From Halicephalobus mephisto (lineage: Eukaryota; Nematoda; Chromadorea; Rhabditida; Panagrolaimidae): DNA of 64,000 nt. The position numbers and the translations under genes were made by a program. The stretch lies in NCBI GenBank assembly GCA_009193035.1, contig SWDT01000008.1, positions 372,001-436,000 of the forward strand. The letters run 5' to 3'. The notes below the pieces were generated by a model, which ran no database searches, had not been told where the DNA came from, and worked only from the letters and a program-made list of their open reading frames with translations. Below, in pieces: positions 48,120-58,471 of the stretch. Each line of letters opens with the position of its first letter. Position 1 is the stretch's first letter.

Positions 48120-48623
48120 CTGGAATGATAACCCTTGTCATTTCCATATAAACACAAAAATTAAATTTTGTTATTCTCGAATATAGTTTACATAAAAACC
48201 AACTTTATTGCTAATGGAAATGTCTAAAGATTCAAGAATAATCTGGATGTGGTAATCTGGAAGATATGAGTGGTTTTTAGGAACGAGAAATTTCAACGAA
48301 TGTCTTGGATGAACCAGTCAAAAATGAAAAACAAAGTCGTTCAGCCAAACAAACCAAATCACAAGCTCGATTGACTGTCTTTCGAATGCCGGCTTCTTGC
48401 CTAAAAGGAAAGTAGGGCGGGAACTTTGCCAGAGAAACAAGAATTGTCTGCCCTTGTGTAGTACACATTCGAAAAAAAAAGGAGAACATGTCCAGGACAG
48501 GCAAAAAAAATTCGTTGTCGTTTCTCCGGTCGTTTATGAAAGTTTGGAAAAACTGGCATTTTTGCGATCTTTAGGGATTTTCAACAACTTTTAAATAAAA
48601 CTATTTTTATTTAAAAAATAAAT
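48120..48623. other. spacer between PRPS and the upstream membrane-protein gene
   Basis: Probably the 5' flank of the PRPS gene. A 75-codon minus-strand open frame (48277-48504) has no recognisable motif and no convincing splice link to PRPS. Candidate poly(A) signals AATAAA on the minus strand were not obvious. Confidence 0.35.
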
Positions 48624-50777
48624 CTAGGCCATTACACCTTCGTCAGAGGACACGGAGGGGGCAGGGGTGCTGATCGTCGAAGATGGGGAATCCGATTTGA
48701 TTTTTTTGCTTTTAGGAGTTTCGTAATCTATGTTTTCAGAAGTGCTCTCCGCCAAGTCGATCTGGTCATATCTGCAATAATCCTCATTAATTATCTTGAT
48801 AAAAAACAAAAATTAAAAAATTTTCATAAATTTCATAATTTTCATAAATTTCATAAATTTTATAATTTTCATAAATTTCATAATTTTTCATAACTTTCAT
48901 AATTTTCATAAATATCAGAATTTCCGAATTGATTTAATTAAAGTTCGAAAATTTCGGATTAATTCAATGCCATCAAAAAAGTTAAAATTGGACATGTTTT
49001 ATGATGAGGTTCTCGCAACGAAAAATCGCGAAAAAATAAGTTTTCATGAGCAGAGTTGTAGATTTTTGAATTTTTAAATCTATTTTAAATTGATTTAAAT
49101 TCGAAAATCAAAAATTTCGAATTCAAATCGAAGTAATTTAATTTTAAAAAATAGAAATAATTTAATTTTAAAAAATAGAAATAATTTAATTTTAAAAAAT
49201 AAATAATTTAATTCAAAAATTCCGAAAAATTCGATTCTAAAAGATTCTACAAGGTTCTGGAAGATTCTAAGAAGTTCCAAAACATTCCAGAAGCTTTAAA
49301 ATTTTCGAATTTTTTAGATTCTGGAAATTCTGAATTTTCTATGAAATTCTAAAAATTTTTTAATTTTCTGGATATAAGATTCCAGAAGTTTCAGAAATTT
49401 CCGGAATCTTTCACTAAATTATGTTTCGAAAACTAACGGATCATGAATTCTGGAGTTTCCGGAATGAAGTTGGATTTCTTTGCTTTGCCGAATGAGGGGG
49501 GCCTGGGGGAGATTCAGAATCTCCTGTTTCCTGTACATCTGGGCGTTGACGTAGCTGGCGTGGGTGGTGGCCGGAGAGGTCTTGTTGGTGACGTACAGGG
49601 GTTTGATGCTGGAGTTGGATTCGTTGTAAGCAGGCAGATAGTAATCCGATTCTTTTTTCGAAGATTTTTTAAAATTGAAACAACAAAAAAGAATAAAAAC
49701 GAACAAGAGACAGATTACTGTAAGAATAGGATAAAAAACAAAAGGATCTTGAAGCTTCTCGGAGAAACGGTAGAAGGCGAATTTTCCTTCCAGGGCTTCG
49801 GAGGACACCGCCGGAGGACACAGCGGATCGAGACGCTTTTCTATCGTAATCGAAGCCGAGAAACATCTGGCCTTCAACCTGTACCGTGTCGTGTAGAGCT
49901 TCGGCTCCATCTGAAGAAAATCACAAAATTACAAAAATTACAAAAATTACAAAAATTACAAAAATTACAAAAATTACAAAAATTACAAAAATTACAAAAA
50001 TTACAAAAATTACAAAAATCACAAAAATCACAAAATCACAAAAATCACAAAAATTACAAAAATTACAAAAATCACAAAATCATAAAAAATAAAATTATGC
50101 AAAAAAATCTCAAAACGAATCTTTTTTAATTTTTAAAAAATTTCAAAAATTAGAATTTAAAAATTTTAAATTTTGGAAGATTCTATGTTTCGAAAAGCTT
50201 CAGAATCTTCTACAGGATTCTGAGATATTTTAGGAAATTTAGCAAAATTCCAGAAGCTTCCATTTAATTTTTAATTTTCAGAATTTTCGAAAAATTTCAG
50301 AAATCTCGTTTTGTATAATTTTGCAAATTTTCTCTGAATTTTGGAAGATTATAGAAATCCTTCGGATTTTCGAAAGTTGTTTAAGTTTGCAAAAATTTGA
50401 AAATTTTTTAAAAATAAAAAACTCACAATTTCGTCGATGATTTCGATCTGTCTGGCATCGTCACAAAAGTGAAGTTGCCTGAGGGGCTTTGATCCAACAG
50501 GCATGATTATTCCGAGTTCGATTTTGATGTTTTCTGGATTTCCAAAATCCCATTGACTAAGATGAATTAATTTTTCGTTCAATTGGATCACGGGCCACTG
50601 ATTTAATTTCGCCTCGTGATATTCCGGGAGACTCAGATTCAGAAGGAACGAAGATTCGGAAATAATGCAATTCGTGGCGACGATGCAACTCGGATCGATG
50701 TTCAAGGATTCTACCGTAGTCGTTACCCAGAATTCTGATTTGACTACGGTAAATAAAAAAAATAAAATCAAAGACAT
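48624..50777 (-). CDS. single-pass type I membrane protein, possibly sarcoglycan-like
   Basis: Three exons: 50777-50427, 49910-49438 and 48771-48624, about 323 residues. A short signal peptide (M-S-L-I-L-F-F-L-F-T-V-V) is followed by an ectodomain of about 180 residues with N-x-S sites and several cysteines. It contains H-F-C-D-D-A, K-A-R-C-F-S-A-S and D-P-L-C-P-P. One transmembrane helix (P-I-L-T-V-I-C-L-L-F-V-F-I-L-F-C-C-F) and a cytosolic tail of about 120 residues follow. The tail is rich in tyrosine and proline and ends in a serine-rich, basic segment. I do not recognise the family securely. The C-x(n)-C-P-P pattern just before the helix and the dicysteine after it faintly recall alpha/epsilon-sarcoglycan, but the cadherin-like domain is not evident. 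Confidence 0.6.
48800..49437. repeat. AT-rich simple repeats in the membrane-protein gene intron 2
   Basis: At 48820-48910 TTTCATAAATTTCATAATTT is repeated, and at 49130-49215 TAATTTAATTTTAAAAAATA is repeated about three times. Confidence 0.65.
49915..50090. repeat. 9-bp microsatellite (TTACAAAAA)n
   Basis: About 17 near-perfect ATTACAAAA units, shifting to ATCACAAAA at the right end. The nine-base period keeps one frame open, giving K-I-T repeats that look like a protein tail but lie in intron 1 of the minus-strand membrane-protein gene. Confidence 0.9.
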
Positions 50778-51130
50778 TTTAGAAAACCGAAATCCGACGA
50801 TGTGGTAATCAAATTAATTTTCCGATGACCTCGTGGGCCTCAAGAGGACGAAGATGCTCGAGATAATCTTTTTTGTCCTCAGAGAAAGCCCCAAAGCAAT
50901 AAGACACAAATTGCTCTTGTTCGATCTCGAAGGCGACTCTTCAAAGTTCACAGATTTTTGGGAACAACGAAATCCCTTGATGAATCAATAACTGAGAATT
51001 TTGCACTTATTCAGTGAGGATTCAGAAAGAACCGTAACCGATACGGAAGATTGTCTTCTAAGATCCCTTCGAGAAAAATAAATAATTAATTTCCCTTCTT
51101 TCTGGTTATATAATTACGGTCCTTTGTCAT

Positions 51131-51478
51131 CTAGCGTCTCCACACACAAAACAGGTATACTGAAACGGTTCCAATGTGTCAGAGAGATTATATTCAATGT
51201 ACCAATATATTATACACAATGCATCTATATCAATTTAATACATATAATATACATAATATTAAATATAATGTATCCGGTAAATCACAGTCGTTATAATGTA
51301 TATATATTGACTATAATGCATCTGATACCTCAAAGTTGTTTTAACACATCGATATATCCTATACAATATACTGATATCAACATAATATATAGGTATATTA
51401 TATACAATGCATCCGATACATCAAAATTGTTTTAATACATAGATATATCACATGCAATATATTCATTTTTTGTGTGCA
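51131..51478. mobile_element. MITE-like element, copy 3, about 350 bp
   Basis: The left end reads CACACACAAAACAGGTATAC and the right end TTTTTTGTGTG. The interior consists of repeated ATACATATAATATAC and GATGCATCTGATAC motifs related to copies 1, 2 and 4. No open frame of note. Confidence 0.6.
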
Positions 51479-51847
51479 AGAGGTTGAAAATACATGAAAA
51501 TAAAAATCTATAATTTTACAATTAAATTCATTAATTAAAAATATCTTTGTAAAAGTGAAATTTCGGAATTATACATAATTGCGAATTTTATAACATATGT
51601 TTATTAAGAATAAACTATGTATTTCGTAAAAGATTTCCAAAAATTGAAAACTCGTTAATTTTTAAGTTCAACTTTTAAATTTACTGGTTTTCTGTATTAA
51701 GTAGATTTATTTCAGCAATTATTTTTCATTATTGTATGCAAATTCTAAATTGATTGTTATTGTTCAATTTGCTTTGAAAAACTTCTGCCTTTATCATAAG
51801 GACCAGACAGAGTAATATAGAACAATAATAAAACAACACTAATAGTA

Positions 51848-52017
51848 CAGTAGAACTTGGATATAAAATATCCCTTGGGACCGGGACAAAGAGTATGTTA
51901 TAAGAAAGGATATATCATATCGGGGTAAATTTGAAGGCAGACTAACCAAACTCACTCACTATATGCTATAACAAGAAATATGTTATAGCAAGGGTATCTT
52001 ATATACAAGTTCTACTG
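51848..52017. mobile_element. pogo/Tigger-like MITE, 170 bp, with TA target duplication
   Basis: The left terminus CAGTAGAACTTGGATATAAA and the right terminus TATATACAAGTTCTACTG are inverted repeats. Similarity extends about 30 bases, to CCCTTG and CAAGGG. TA dinucleotides flank both ends (51846-51847, 52018-52019). The CAGTAGAACTT-GATATAA end and an internal GGGACCGGGACA are typical of Tigger/pogo-type elements, as I recall them. No transposase is encoded. Confidence 0.78.
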
Positions 52018-52466
52018 TATAAGCAGAACACCCAAGGAACACTCTGACATGATGGATTTTTTATACTCTTTAGAGGAAAGAGAAAATTAATTAATCTTAA
52101 GTGTTCTAGATATCCTCTATCGTGGAGACTACCCACAATGAAAATGAGCTTGAATATGTCAGAATTTTGTTTTCCATATATCGGAAACCTAATTTGAACT
52201 ACATTTAGCTTCAGAAGACAGATATGTAAAAATTCAATAGGATTCTGGTTACTTATTTGAATAATTTTTGGAAAACATGTAATTTTAATAAATTATTATT
52301 CAAAAACATTAAGGTTTAATTTTTTATTTATTAAAATTTGCGATTTGTTGAGAATATCTCGTTTCAGGAAATTTACATAAAATTTAACAAGATTCTGATT
52401 GCCTATTTGAGCAACTTTGGGATATGTAAGTCGCTTTTGTAACCTGTTTTATTAAAATTATTATTT

Positions 52467-54536
52467 TCAAACTCCTTGGATGTGTTCGAATCGTCCTTTG
52501 GTTTCGTAGAGTCCGTGGCAGTAGAATACTGTACCTAGAATGAAGACGGAAACGGTGGAGCAGACGACAATTACGACCATGTACCAGGCCACGTAGTGCT
52601 GCATCGACTGGATTCTGGGGTTTACGGTGGCAGAACCCTCGGGCTTCGGAGTGGTGGCCATCAGACGGTTGTACTCCTGAATCGTCATTGTACTGCATGA
52701 TCGGAGGTTCTTAGAAGTTCTGAAGTAAGGACAACCAAGACTAGGACAATAATAAGCGTCTTCACTGAGGGGCATTCTGGAGGCGTTGTACTTCGGTCCC
52801 GTGATTAGTCTGTTCCAAAGCCACTTCGCTGCATAAGCATGACCTCTTCTGTTCAACAACGGTCGTTCAGCAATGAATAATTGATCCGGATTTCTGGAAG
52901 ATATCTCCAAAGACGGCAAAGCCAAGACCTCAAAAGAGGGATATTCTCGTCGATTAAATTCTTCTTCCAACATCAAAAAAGCTTCCTTCCATCGTTTCTG
53001 GATATCCCGGAGCTTCTGGTCGGAGATTCCGGAAAGACACGAACATCGAGGTCTGGAAAATCCCAAAATTATCAATTCAAAATTTACATCAATATTTATA
53101 AAAATATAAAATAAAAACACGCACATTGCGCGCAACGTTGGGCCGAGTTGGTTTGAAATAATTTTTTCTAAAGAATTATTTCTCAAAAAAATTGTTTTTT
53201 TTAACGTTTTTTAAACTTTTTTACATTTAATAATCATAAATAATTGTCTAAGTTGACTATTAAATGTAATTAACGTTTTAATTTTTGACTTTTTTAAAAT
53301 AAAAAATTAATTTAAAAATTTTTGAAAACTTCAAAAATAAACACCATGATTAATTTTGGTCGAATTGATGAAATCATTTTAGATATTATTAATTTTTATT
53401 TCCCATGTGTTTCCTTTTTGCAGCAGATAAAGCGGATTACATGGACTTTACGTAAAGGGGATTTAGATCGAAAGTCAAATTCAAACTGGTCGATTTGGAC
53501 CAATGTTGCGAGCATATTGCGAAATTTAATTTTTAATTTTTTATGGATATGAGAGGAAAGAAATAGAAAAGGAAATTGGGAAAGAGTGGCATCAACTCGT
53601 CATGGACCGCGAGGAATATAGAAGGAGGTTGAAGGATCTGCTCCACCACAACGGCGGATGAACCAGATCTTATTGTATTGTATTGTATATTGTATGGATA
53701 TGAACTTACTTGAGGAGATTATAGGTCAAAGCAGTGTTTTTGCTGACATGGACGGGTCCGATGATGACGACGAAGGCCTTCGGAATCCCCTTCCTCAAAG
53801 TAGTTAAAGCATGTTTCAAAGCTTCTGTATTTGGTTCGTCACATTTTGCACAAAGTTCTTCTGTTCCGATCGTCATGAAGATCATCACCCACTCCTCTGC
53901 CAGATTCATCGTGGCATCTGAAATGTCCATTATCTGGAGTCTTCTGATGAGCTCTCTCGCTTGTGAGATCATCGTGTCCGTTTCTGCTCCGGCTTCTGCG
54001 ATGCTTAATTGATGAATCGGGAGTTGGGACACTGATCCCATTCCGTGAGAAACTCCCTTCAGAAATGGATTAAATTGCGAAATAATATCTAAAAATTTTT
54101 ATTTATTTTTTTTTAAATATTTCAACTGACTGGATACTGTAGGAAGACCGTCGATGTTGGCATCTCCTCCAGTAGTGAACACCGCGCCTCTGAACTCCAC
54201 ATTGGCGACGGGATAAAGACCAAGGCCTGTGGCGATGGCGTCGCCCAAGGTGGCCACGATGTCGATGTCATCAGGAGCCAGATCGCCGGCGTTGACGCCT
54301 GTTTTCAGAAGCTGCTTCACCTTCGCACAAGTGAAAGTCTTGCTGTTTGTGAATCCTTTTTCAATATACGATGTCTGGACGTTAAAATCATCAAATTCAT
54401 CAGAATCAGATTCTCTAAATAATTTCCTAAAACAATTTTTTAAAAAATCTTACTCATCAGAAACTAAATCCGGAACGAAACCTTGGAGATTCCCTCGTTG
54501 AAAAAGAATAAAAATAAACAACAGATGTCGAAACAT
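52467..54536 (-). CDS. phospholipase B-like GDSL protein with substituted catalytic residues
   Basis: Four exons: 54536-54454, 54414-54131, 54088-53710 and 53052-52467, about 443 residues. A signal peptide (M-F-R-H-L-L-F-I-F-I-L-F) is followed by a PLB-type SGNH domain and a C-terminal transmembrane helix near residues 400-425, as in membrane-anchored phospholipase B1. Family landmarks are F-R-G-A-V-F-T-T-G-G-D-A-N-I, ISQFNPFLKGVS, S-I-A-E-A-G-A-E-T, PKAFVVIIGPVHV, K-P-R-C-S-C-L and RRGHAYAAKWLWN. The catalytic residues are gone: block I is GDA (Ala87 for Ser), GGND is GTEE (Glu199 for Asn), and the D-x-x-H pair is Glu311 and Leu314. It is therefore most likely a pseudoenzyme with a binding or structural role. 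The reading frame, signal peptide and splice sites are intact, so it is not a decayed pseudogene. Confidence 0.85.
53430..53700 (+). mobile_element. probable LINE 3' end fragment in PLB-like intron 3
   Basis: The plus strand encodes, to a TGA at 53659-53661, a peptide ending E-W-H-Q-L-V-M-D-R-E-E-Y-R-R-R-L-K-D-L-L. The W-x-x-L-x-x-D-R-x-x-W/Y-R-R pattern is typical of the C-terminus of non-LTR retrotransposon ORF2 proteins. It is followed by a (TTGTA)n simple tail. Upstream coding sequence is broken, so this is a 5'-truncated fossil. It sits in the intron between exons 3 and 4 of the PLB-like gene, on the opposite strand. Confidence 0.5.
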
Positions 54537-56398
54537 GAAAACAAAAAAAAGTCAATTCGAAAAACTTCACTTGGATCCACGTGCACACCACCAAACAAGT
54601 TTCTTTCAATGAGGCAAAATCGGGCAATCGATACAAGTCCGTGATTCGGCCGATTATTCAGAAACCAAAAAACAGATCAAACAAAGATCGGATGAAATCG
54701 ATTACTTTTGTTTTTGGAAGGACGTCAAAAAAGAAAATTTCTTCCTGGAAGGGATATTTCTTCGATCAGTGAGAAGATTATAGGTTCCTACTGTACTGGG
54801 AAATTTTGAACTATTATATTTGTTTTCTCTACAGTAATTAATAAAAAAAGAGAGATTTTTTTACTTTAGAACTGTTTGGTAAGAGTAAAAATACTAGATG
54901 GTTTTTTAGGTCTTATGTAGATCAGCAAAAATATTAGGGTCTATCTTCAATACCCAGAATTCTGTAGTAAAAGTAGTTTTTCCTTAAGTGGAATATTTTC
55001 CAATTGGTTTATAGATTACAGATTCCTACTGTAATGAGAAATTTTGCACACACAAAATGGGTAAAATGTGTATGATATATCTATGTACAAAAATGACTCT
55101 GATGTATCGGATACAGTATAATTAATATATTTATACACTAAGCTGACATCGATGTATTGTATTCGATATACTAATACATTAAGTATATATGGATGTATTG
55201 AATATAACGGATACATTAAAACAATTTTGATGTATCAGATACATTATAGTCAATATACCTATATATTATGTTGATATCAGTGCATTGTATATGATACATC
55301 TATGTATTAAAACAACTTTGATGTATCAGATGCATTGTATATGACATACCTATATATTATGTTGGTATCAGTGCATTGTATATGATACATCTATGTATTA
55401 AAACAACTTTGATGTATCAAATACATTATATCTAATATACTGGTACATTGAATGTAATGTATCTGATACATTAGAACTGTTTCAATGCACCTGTTTTGTG
55501 TGTAGTCAAGAGCAAAAATATAAGTGAAAAATAATTACAGTAGCGAGATATAAATCCCACTTATTAAACTTAGTGGTATCTACAAGTTATTAAGTTGAAT
55601 ATTATTAAACGTGTTTAATGTTTCTAAAGAGATATTTCGAAATAATACTAAGTGATAAAACCCATCAAATAGAAAAAATAAAATTTCATGAAATGTATCA
55701 AAATTCACAGCAATTGTATTATTGCAAAATTCAGAATTTATTACGAAATCGTCTCAACATGAATTTTCAGAATTTATCGAAAATCAAAATATTCTATAAT
55801 TTTGGCTTTTCGTGAAAGTTGTTTCGTAAATTTACACGATTTCGTAATCAGTACTTTCGCAATGTACTCCATCTAAACAGATTTAAGAACCTGGATTAAG
55901 GTTATCCAAAACACAAAACCTGTCCATCTTCAAAGAAAAGTAATTATATATGAAATTATTAAAAATGTTTTAAAAATCACAACCAACACTCTTCCAACGA
56001 CATATTACTTTGTTCATAACAACAACTATGAAAATTTACCATGTTGTTTAACTGGTTAGAAAGTAATTTATTTACTTGGATGAACAAAATATGAAAATTT
56101 GCATTTTATTTGTCAAGTAGAAAAATAATGTTTCAAATTTCCCGCGCATTTGGCCAAAGATGCGCTGTCGTCGTAGCGACACTCATCAAATTTGTGGAAT
56201 TAGAAAATCGCACTGCAAACTTTCTAATTTCCCCATTTGAAGTACTGTTTCATGAATTCCGATCTTCACGTGATCCAAGATGTCTTCTCGTAGATTGCCT
56301 CCTAAATATATGGCTTTTCTGTGCGCGTAAGCTGTCTTATGTCTGGTCTTTTTGGTTCCCGATTTTATATAACAATTAATTTTTTCAGTAATAACCTC
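54537..56398. other. intergenic region between PLB-like and Ulp genes
   Basis: Divergent promoter space for the PLB-like gene (-) and the SENP gene (+). It includes the MITE-like element at 55042-55503. A diverged copy of the dispersed GTCTCAACATGAATTTTCAG repeat family lies at about 55735-55960. A TTTTTTCAG acceptor at about 56388 lies ten bases before the Ulp ATG, a candidate trans-splice site. The short open frames at 54581-54772 and 56110-56379 have no motif. Confidence 0.5.
55042..55503. mobile_element. MITE-like element, copy 4, about 460 bp with internal GATGTATC(A/G)GATACAT repeats
   Basis: The left end is GCACACACAAAATGGGTAAA and the right end TGCACCTGTTTTGTGTGTAG, in inverted orientation. 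The interior is a tandem series of about 55-80 base units containing TTTTGATGTATCAGATACAT, TATATACCTATATATTATG and GTGCATTGTATATGATACAT. It shares its ends with copies 2 and 3 but has an expanded interior. Confidence 0.7.
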
Positions 56399-57841
56399 AT
56401 GCATGGCAGAAGATCCCTTCGGGTAACGGATGAATTTCTACTGGATAAAAACGAAGAGATCACCCCGAAAGCTCAGTTAACTGTTGTTACTCAAAACGAA
56501 GGATATCCCGAAGTTCAGAACGAAGATAAAGTGGAAATTGCTGTTGAGGAAAAAAAAGAATATGCAACTAATATCCAGAACGATGAAACTACAGAAGAAA
56601 GTGTTACAATTTCGATGAAAGCAGAGGATATGGGTCTTCTTAATTCCAAAAAATACGACGACGTTGTTCCTGCTACCCAGGATCGGGAAGAATACGAGTT
56701 AGTCATCGAAGAAGAACCTTCCACAGACAAAGGATCGAAGATTCTGGACAACGATGAGATTAAGAAGAAATTGTTTGAACTCTACGGTGACACAACCCTG
56801 AAGAGTACTCTTGAGAATCCTGATGAATCCAAAGTTCAATTTCTCGCTTCTGAAAACGGAACTCCAGCTGCAGATGATGCATATTGCGTTCAGAATCATT
56901 CCAATTCAAAGAATAACGCTCCCGTTGAGAACAAAACTCCCAAAAGTTTAACAAAAACGCGGCTTTTTGAAGAATTAAAAAGTGGGTTTCCTTCAAGTGG
57001 AGATGAACCGACTCAAAAAAGAAGAAAAATCCAACGAAAATCGGTCATCAAGCTTCCTTTGCCAGGTAAGATTTGGGATATGTGTATGGATCTGAATTAT
57101 TACTTTCAGTCTTGCCCGACGACTTTTACATTGTTCTCCAGACACATGGTCTGAAGGGATTCAACAAGTGCAATGATGAATTGCTGGGTAGTATGAAGAT
57201 TTCCGGACGTGATTTTAATTCCCTCAGGGGATCTCAATTCCTGAACGACACGGTTATAGACAAGTACCTAGAACTAATCTCTAAAAGAAGCACAGAACAT
57301 TCGAATTACAGAAAAGTCTGGTTTATTTTATTGTTTTTATATATTTACTTGTTTTCAGACTGCCGCAGTGTCGTGTTTCTTTCCGATTTGTCTGGAACGA
57401 AGAAATGTGAAAAATTCTCTTGCATTCTTCCCGAAGAATACATTCGAATGTGATCTTCTGCTGATGCCCACAAATGAGGATTCTCATTGGTATTTATTTG
57501 TTGCGGATTTTGTTAATTTAACGCTATTTTGCTATGATTCACTTGACATTACCACCCAAAAGAAGGCCAAAAGAAAGCAGATATTAGAAGCACTAAAAGC
57601 ATTGGCTGAAAATGAAAATCGGGAAATTGACTGGAATGAATGGAGTGATGTTCCGACAGTTGAGCAAGTTGGACCGATGCAAGACAATGGATGCGATTGT
57701 GGAGTCTATGTCCTTCAATATGCGGAAAGAATATCAAGGAATGTTGATCCAAACATGTGTGATGCTCAAATGCCAAATTACAGGAAACGGATGATATATG
57801 AACTTTTACAGGGTCAACTTCTCCCTCCAAGTCCTTGTTAA
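56399..57841 (+). CDS. Ulp/SENP-family SUMO-specific cysteine protease (C48)
   Basis: Three exons: 56399-57065, 57110-57315 and 57359-57841, about 451 residues. A long acidic, probably disordered N-terminus (about 1-215) with a T-Q-K-R-R-K-I-Q-R-K nuclear localisation-like segment precedes the protease domain. The domain starts with I-S-G-R-D-F-N-S-L and F-L-N-D-T-V-I-D-K-Y-L. Catalytic residues are visible: His334 in D-S-H-W-Y-L, Asp351 in C-Y-D-S, Gln399 and Cys405 in QDNGCDCGVYV. The family processes SUMO precursors and removes SUMO from conjugates in the nucleus. Which Ulp subtype it is cannot be settled by eye. The next plus-strand gene starts 630 bases downstream. Confidence 0.9.
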
Positions 57842-58471
57842 AATTGACCGGTAACGGGTTTGTAAATTTGTCTTGCTACTGGTATTTAGTGATTGGTAGA
57901 TGAAATATACTATGATTATATGTGGATTGTGATTATTAAGGGTTTTTATCCTAATTTTATATTTTAATAATTTTTAGGATTTTTTTAGAAATATGTCATT
58001 TGAACGAGATCTTAGTTGACGACATTTCGTGATTATTTTTGGTCTAGAAGACTAGTAGATGGAAGACAAACTATCATACGATTGGTGAAAAACGGCCATT
58101 TCCGGATTTATCCGTGCGCGAAGGTCGAAATCAAGAAAGACCCATAATCGTATTCGATCGACGTCCATTGTTGGGAATTGGGTGGCGTGAGACGATTTGT
58201 GGTCGAATAGACGAAATATTGATTTTGAATTAATTTTTCCTTCATTTTTGTTTCTTATATTTTATGATTAAACTTTAAATAAGACTTAAATAATCCTCAT
58301 AGTCTTAGATTTTGTAGTATGATCAGTTGTTAGACACAAATTTTTCCAATAATTGTACTTTGTTCAGACGTTAGTGTGAATGGGACACGTGCAGTTTTCC
58401 TTTGAGTAAAACGTGAAATTAAAAAAAATTTTAATTTTTGTAATTTTTTAGGGTATTTTTGAGAAATTTCA
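57842..58471 (+). other. spacer between Ulp and MBOAT genes
   Basis: A GC-richer block at 58085-58225 stands out from AT-rich flanks (GGATTTATCCGTGCGCGAAG and GAATTGGGTGGCGTGAGACG). Read in one frame it gives a short broken peptide with no clear match; it may be promoter sequence or a fossil element. A TTTTTTAG acceptor at about 58450 lies 21 bases before the MBOAT ATG. Confidence 0.4.

Larger units (their letters stand above)
50778..52466. other. intergenic region between membrane-protein and PLB-like genes
   Basis: Contains the MITE-like element at 51131-51478 and the pogo-like MITE at 51848-52017. A degenerate duplication at about 52225-52320 and 52375-52470 shares AGATTCTG(A/G)TTGCCTATTTGA-type sequence. 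No gene was recognised. Confidence 0.55.

Noticed and set aside
48277..48504. Possible first coding exon of PRPP synthetase
   Set aside because: The frame has no good donor joining the acceptor at 48120, and the peptide resembles no known PRPS N-terminus.
49886..50129. Plus-strand lysine/isoleucine/threonine repeat protein
   Set aside because: Produced by a 9-base microsatellite in an intron of the minus-strand membrane-protein gene, and the upstream part is the antisense of a real exon.
56110..56404. Upstream open frames before the Ulp gene on both strands
   Set aside because: A strong acceptor ten bases before the 56399 ATG makes trans-splicing the simpler model; the peptides have no motif.
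58085..58225. GC-rich block read as an snRNA, tRNA or LINE remnant
   Set aside because: No tRNA A/B boxes, snRNA signature or consistent reverse-transcriptase motif could be identified, so left as unassigned spacer.
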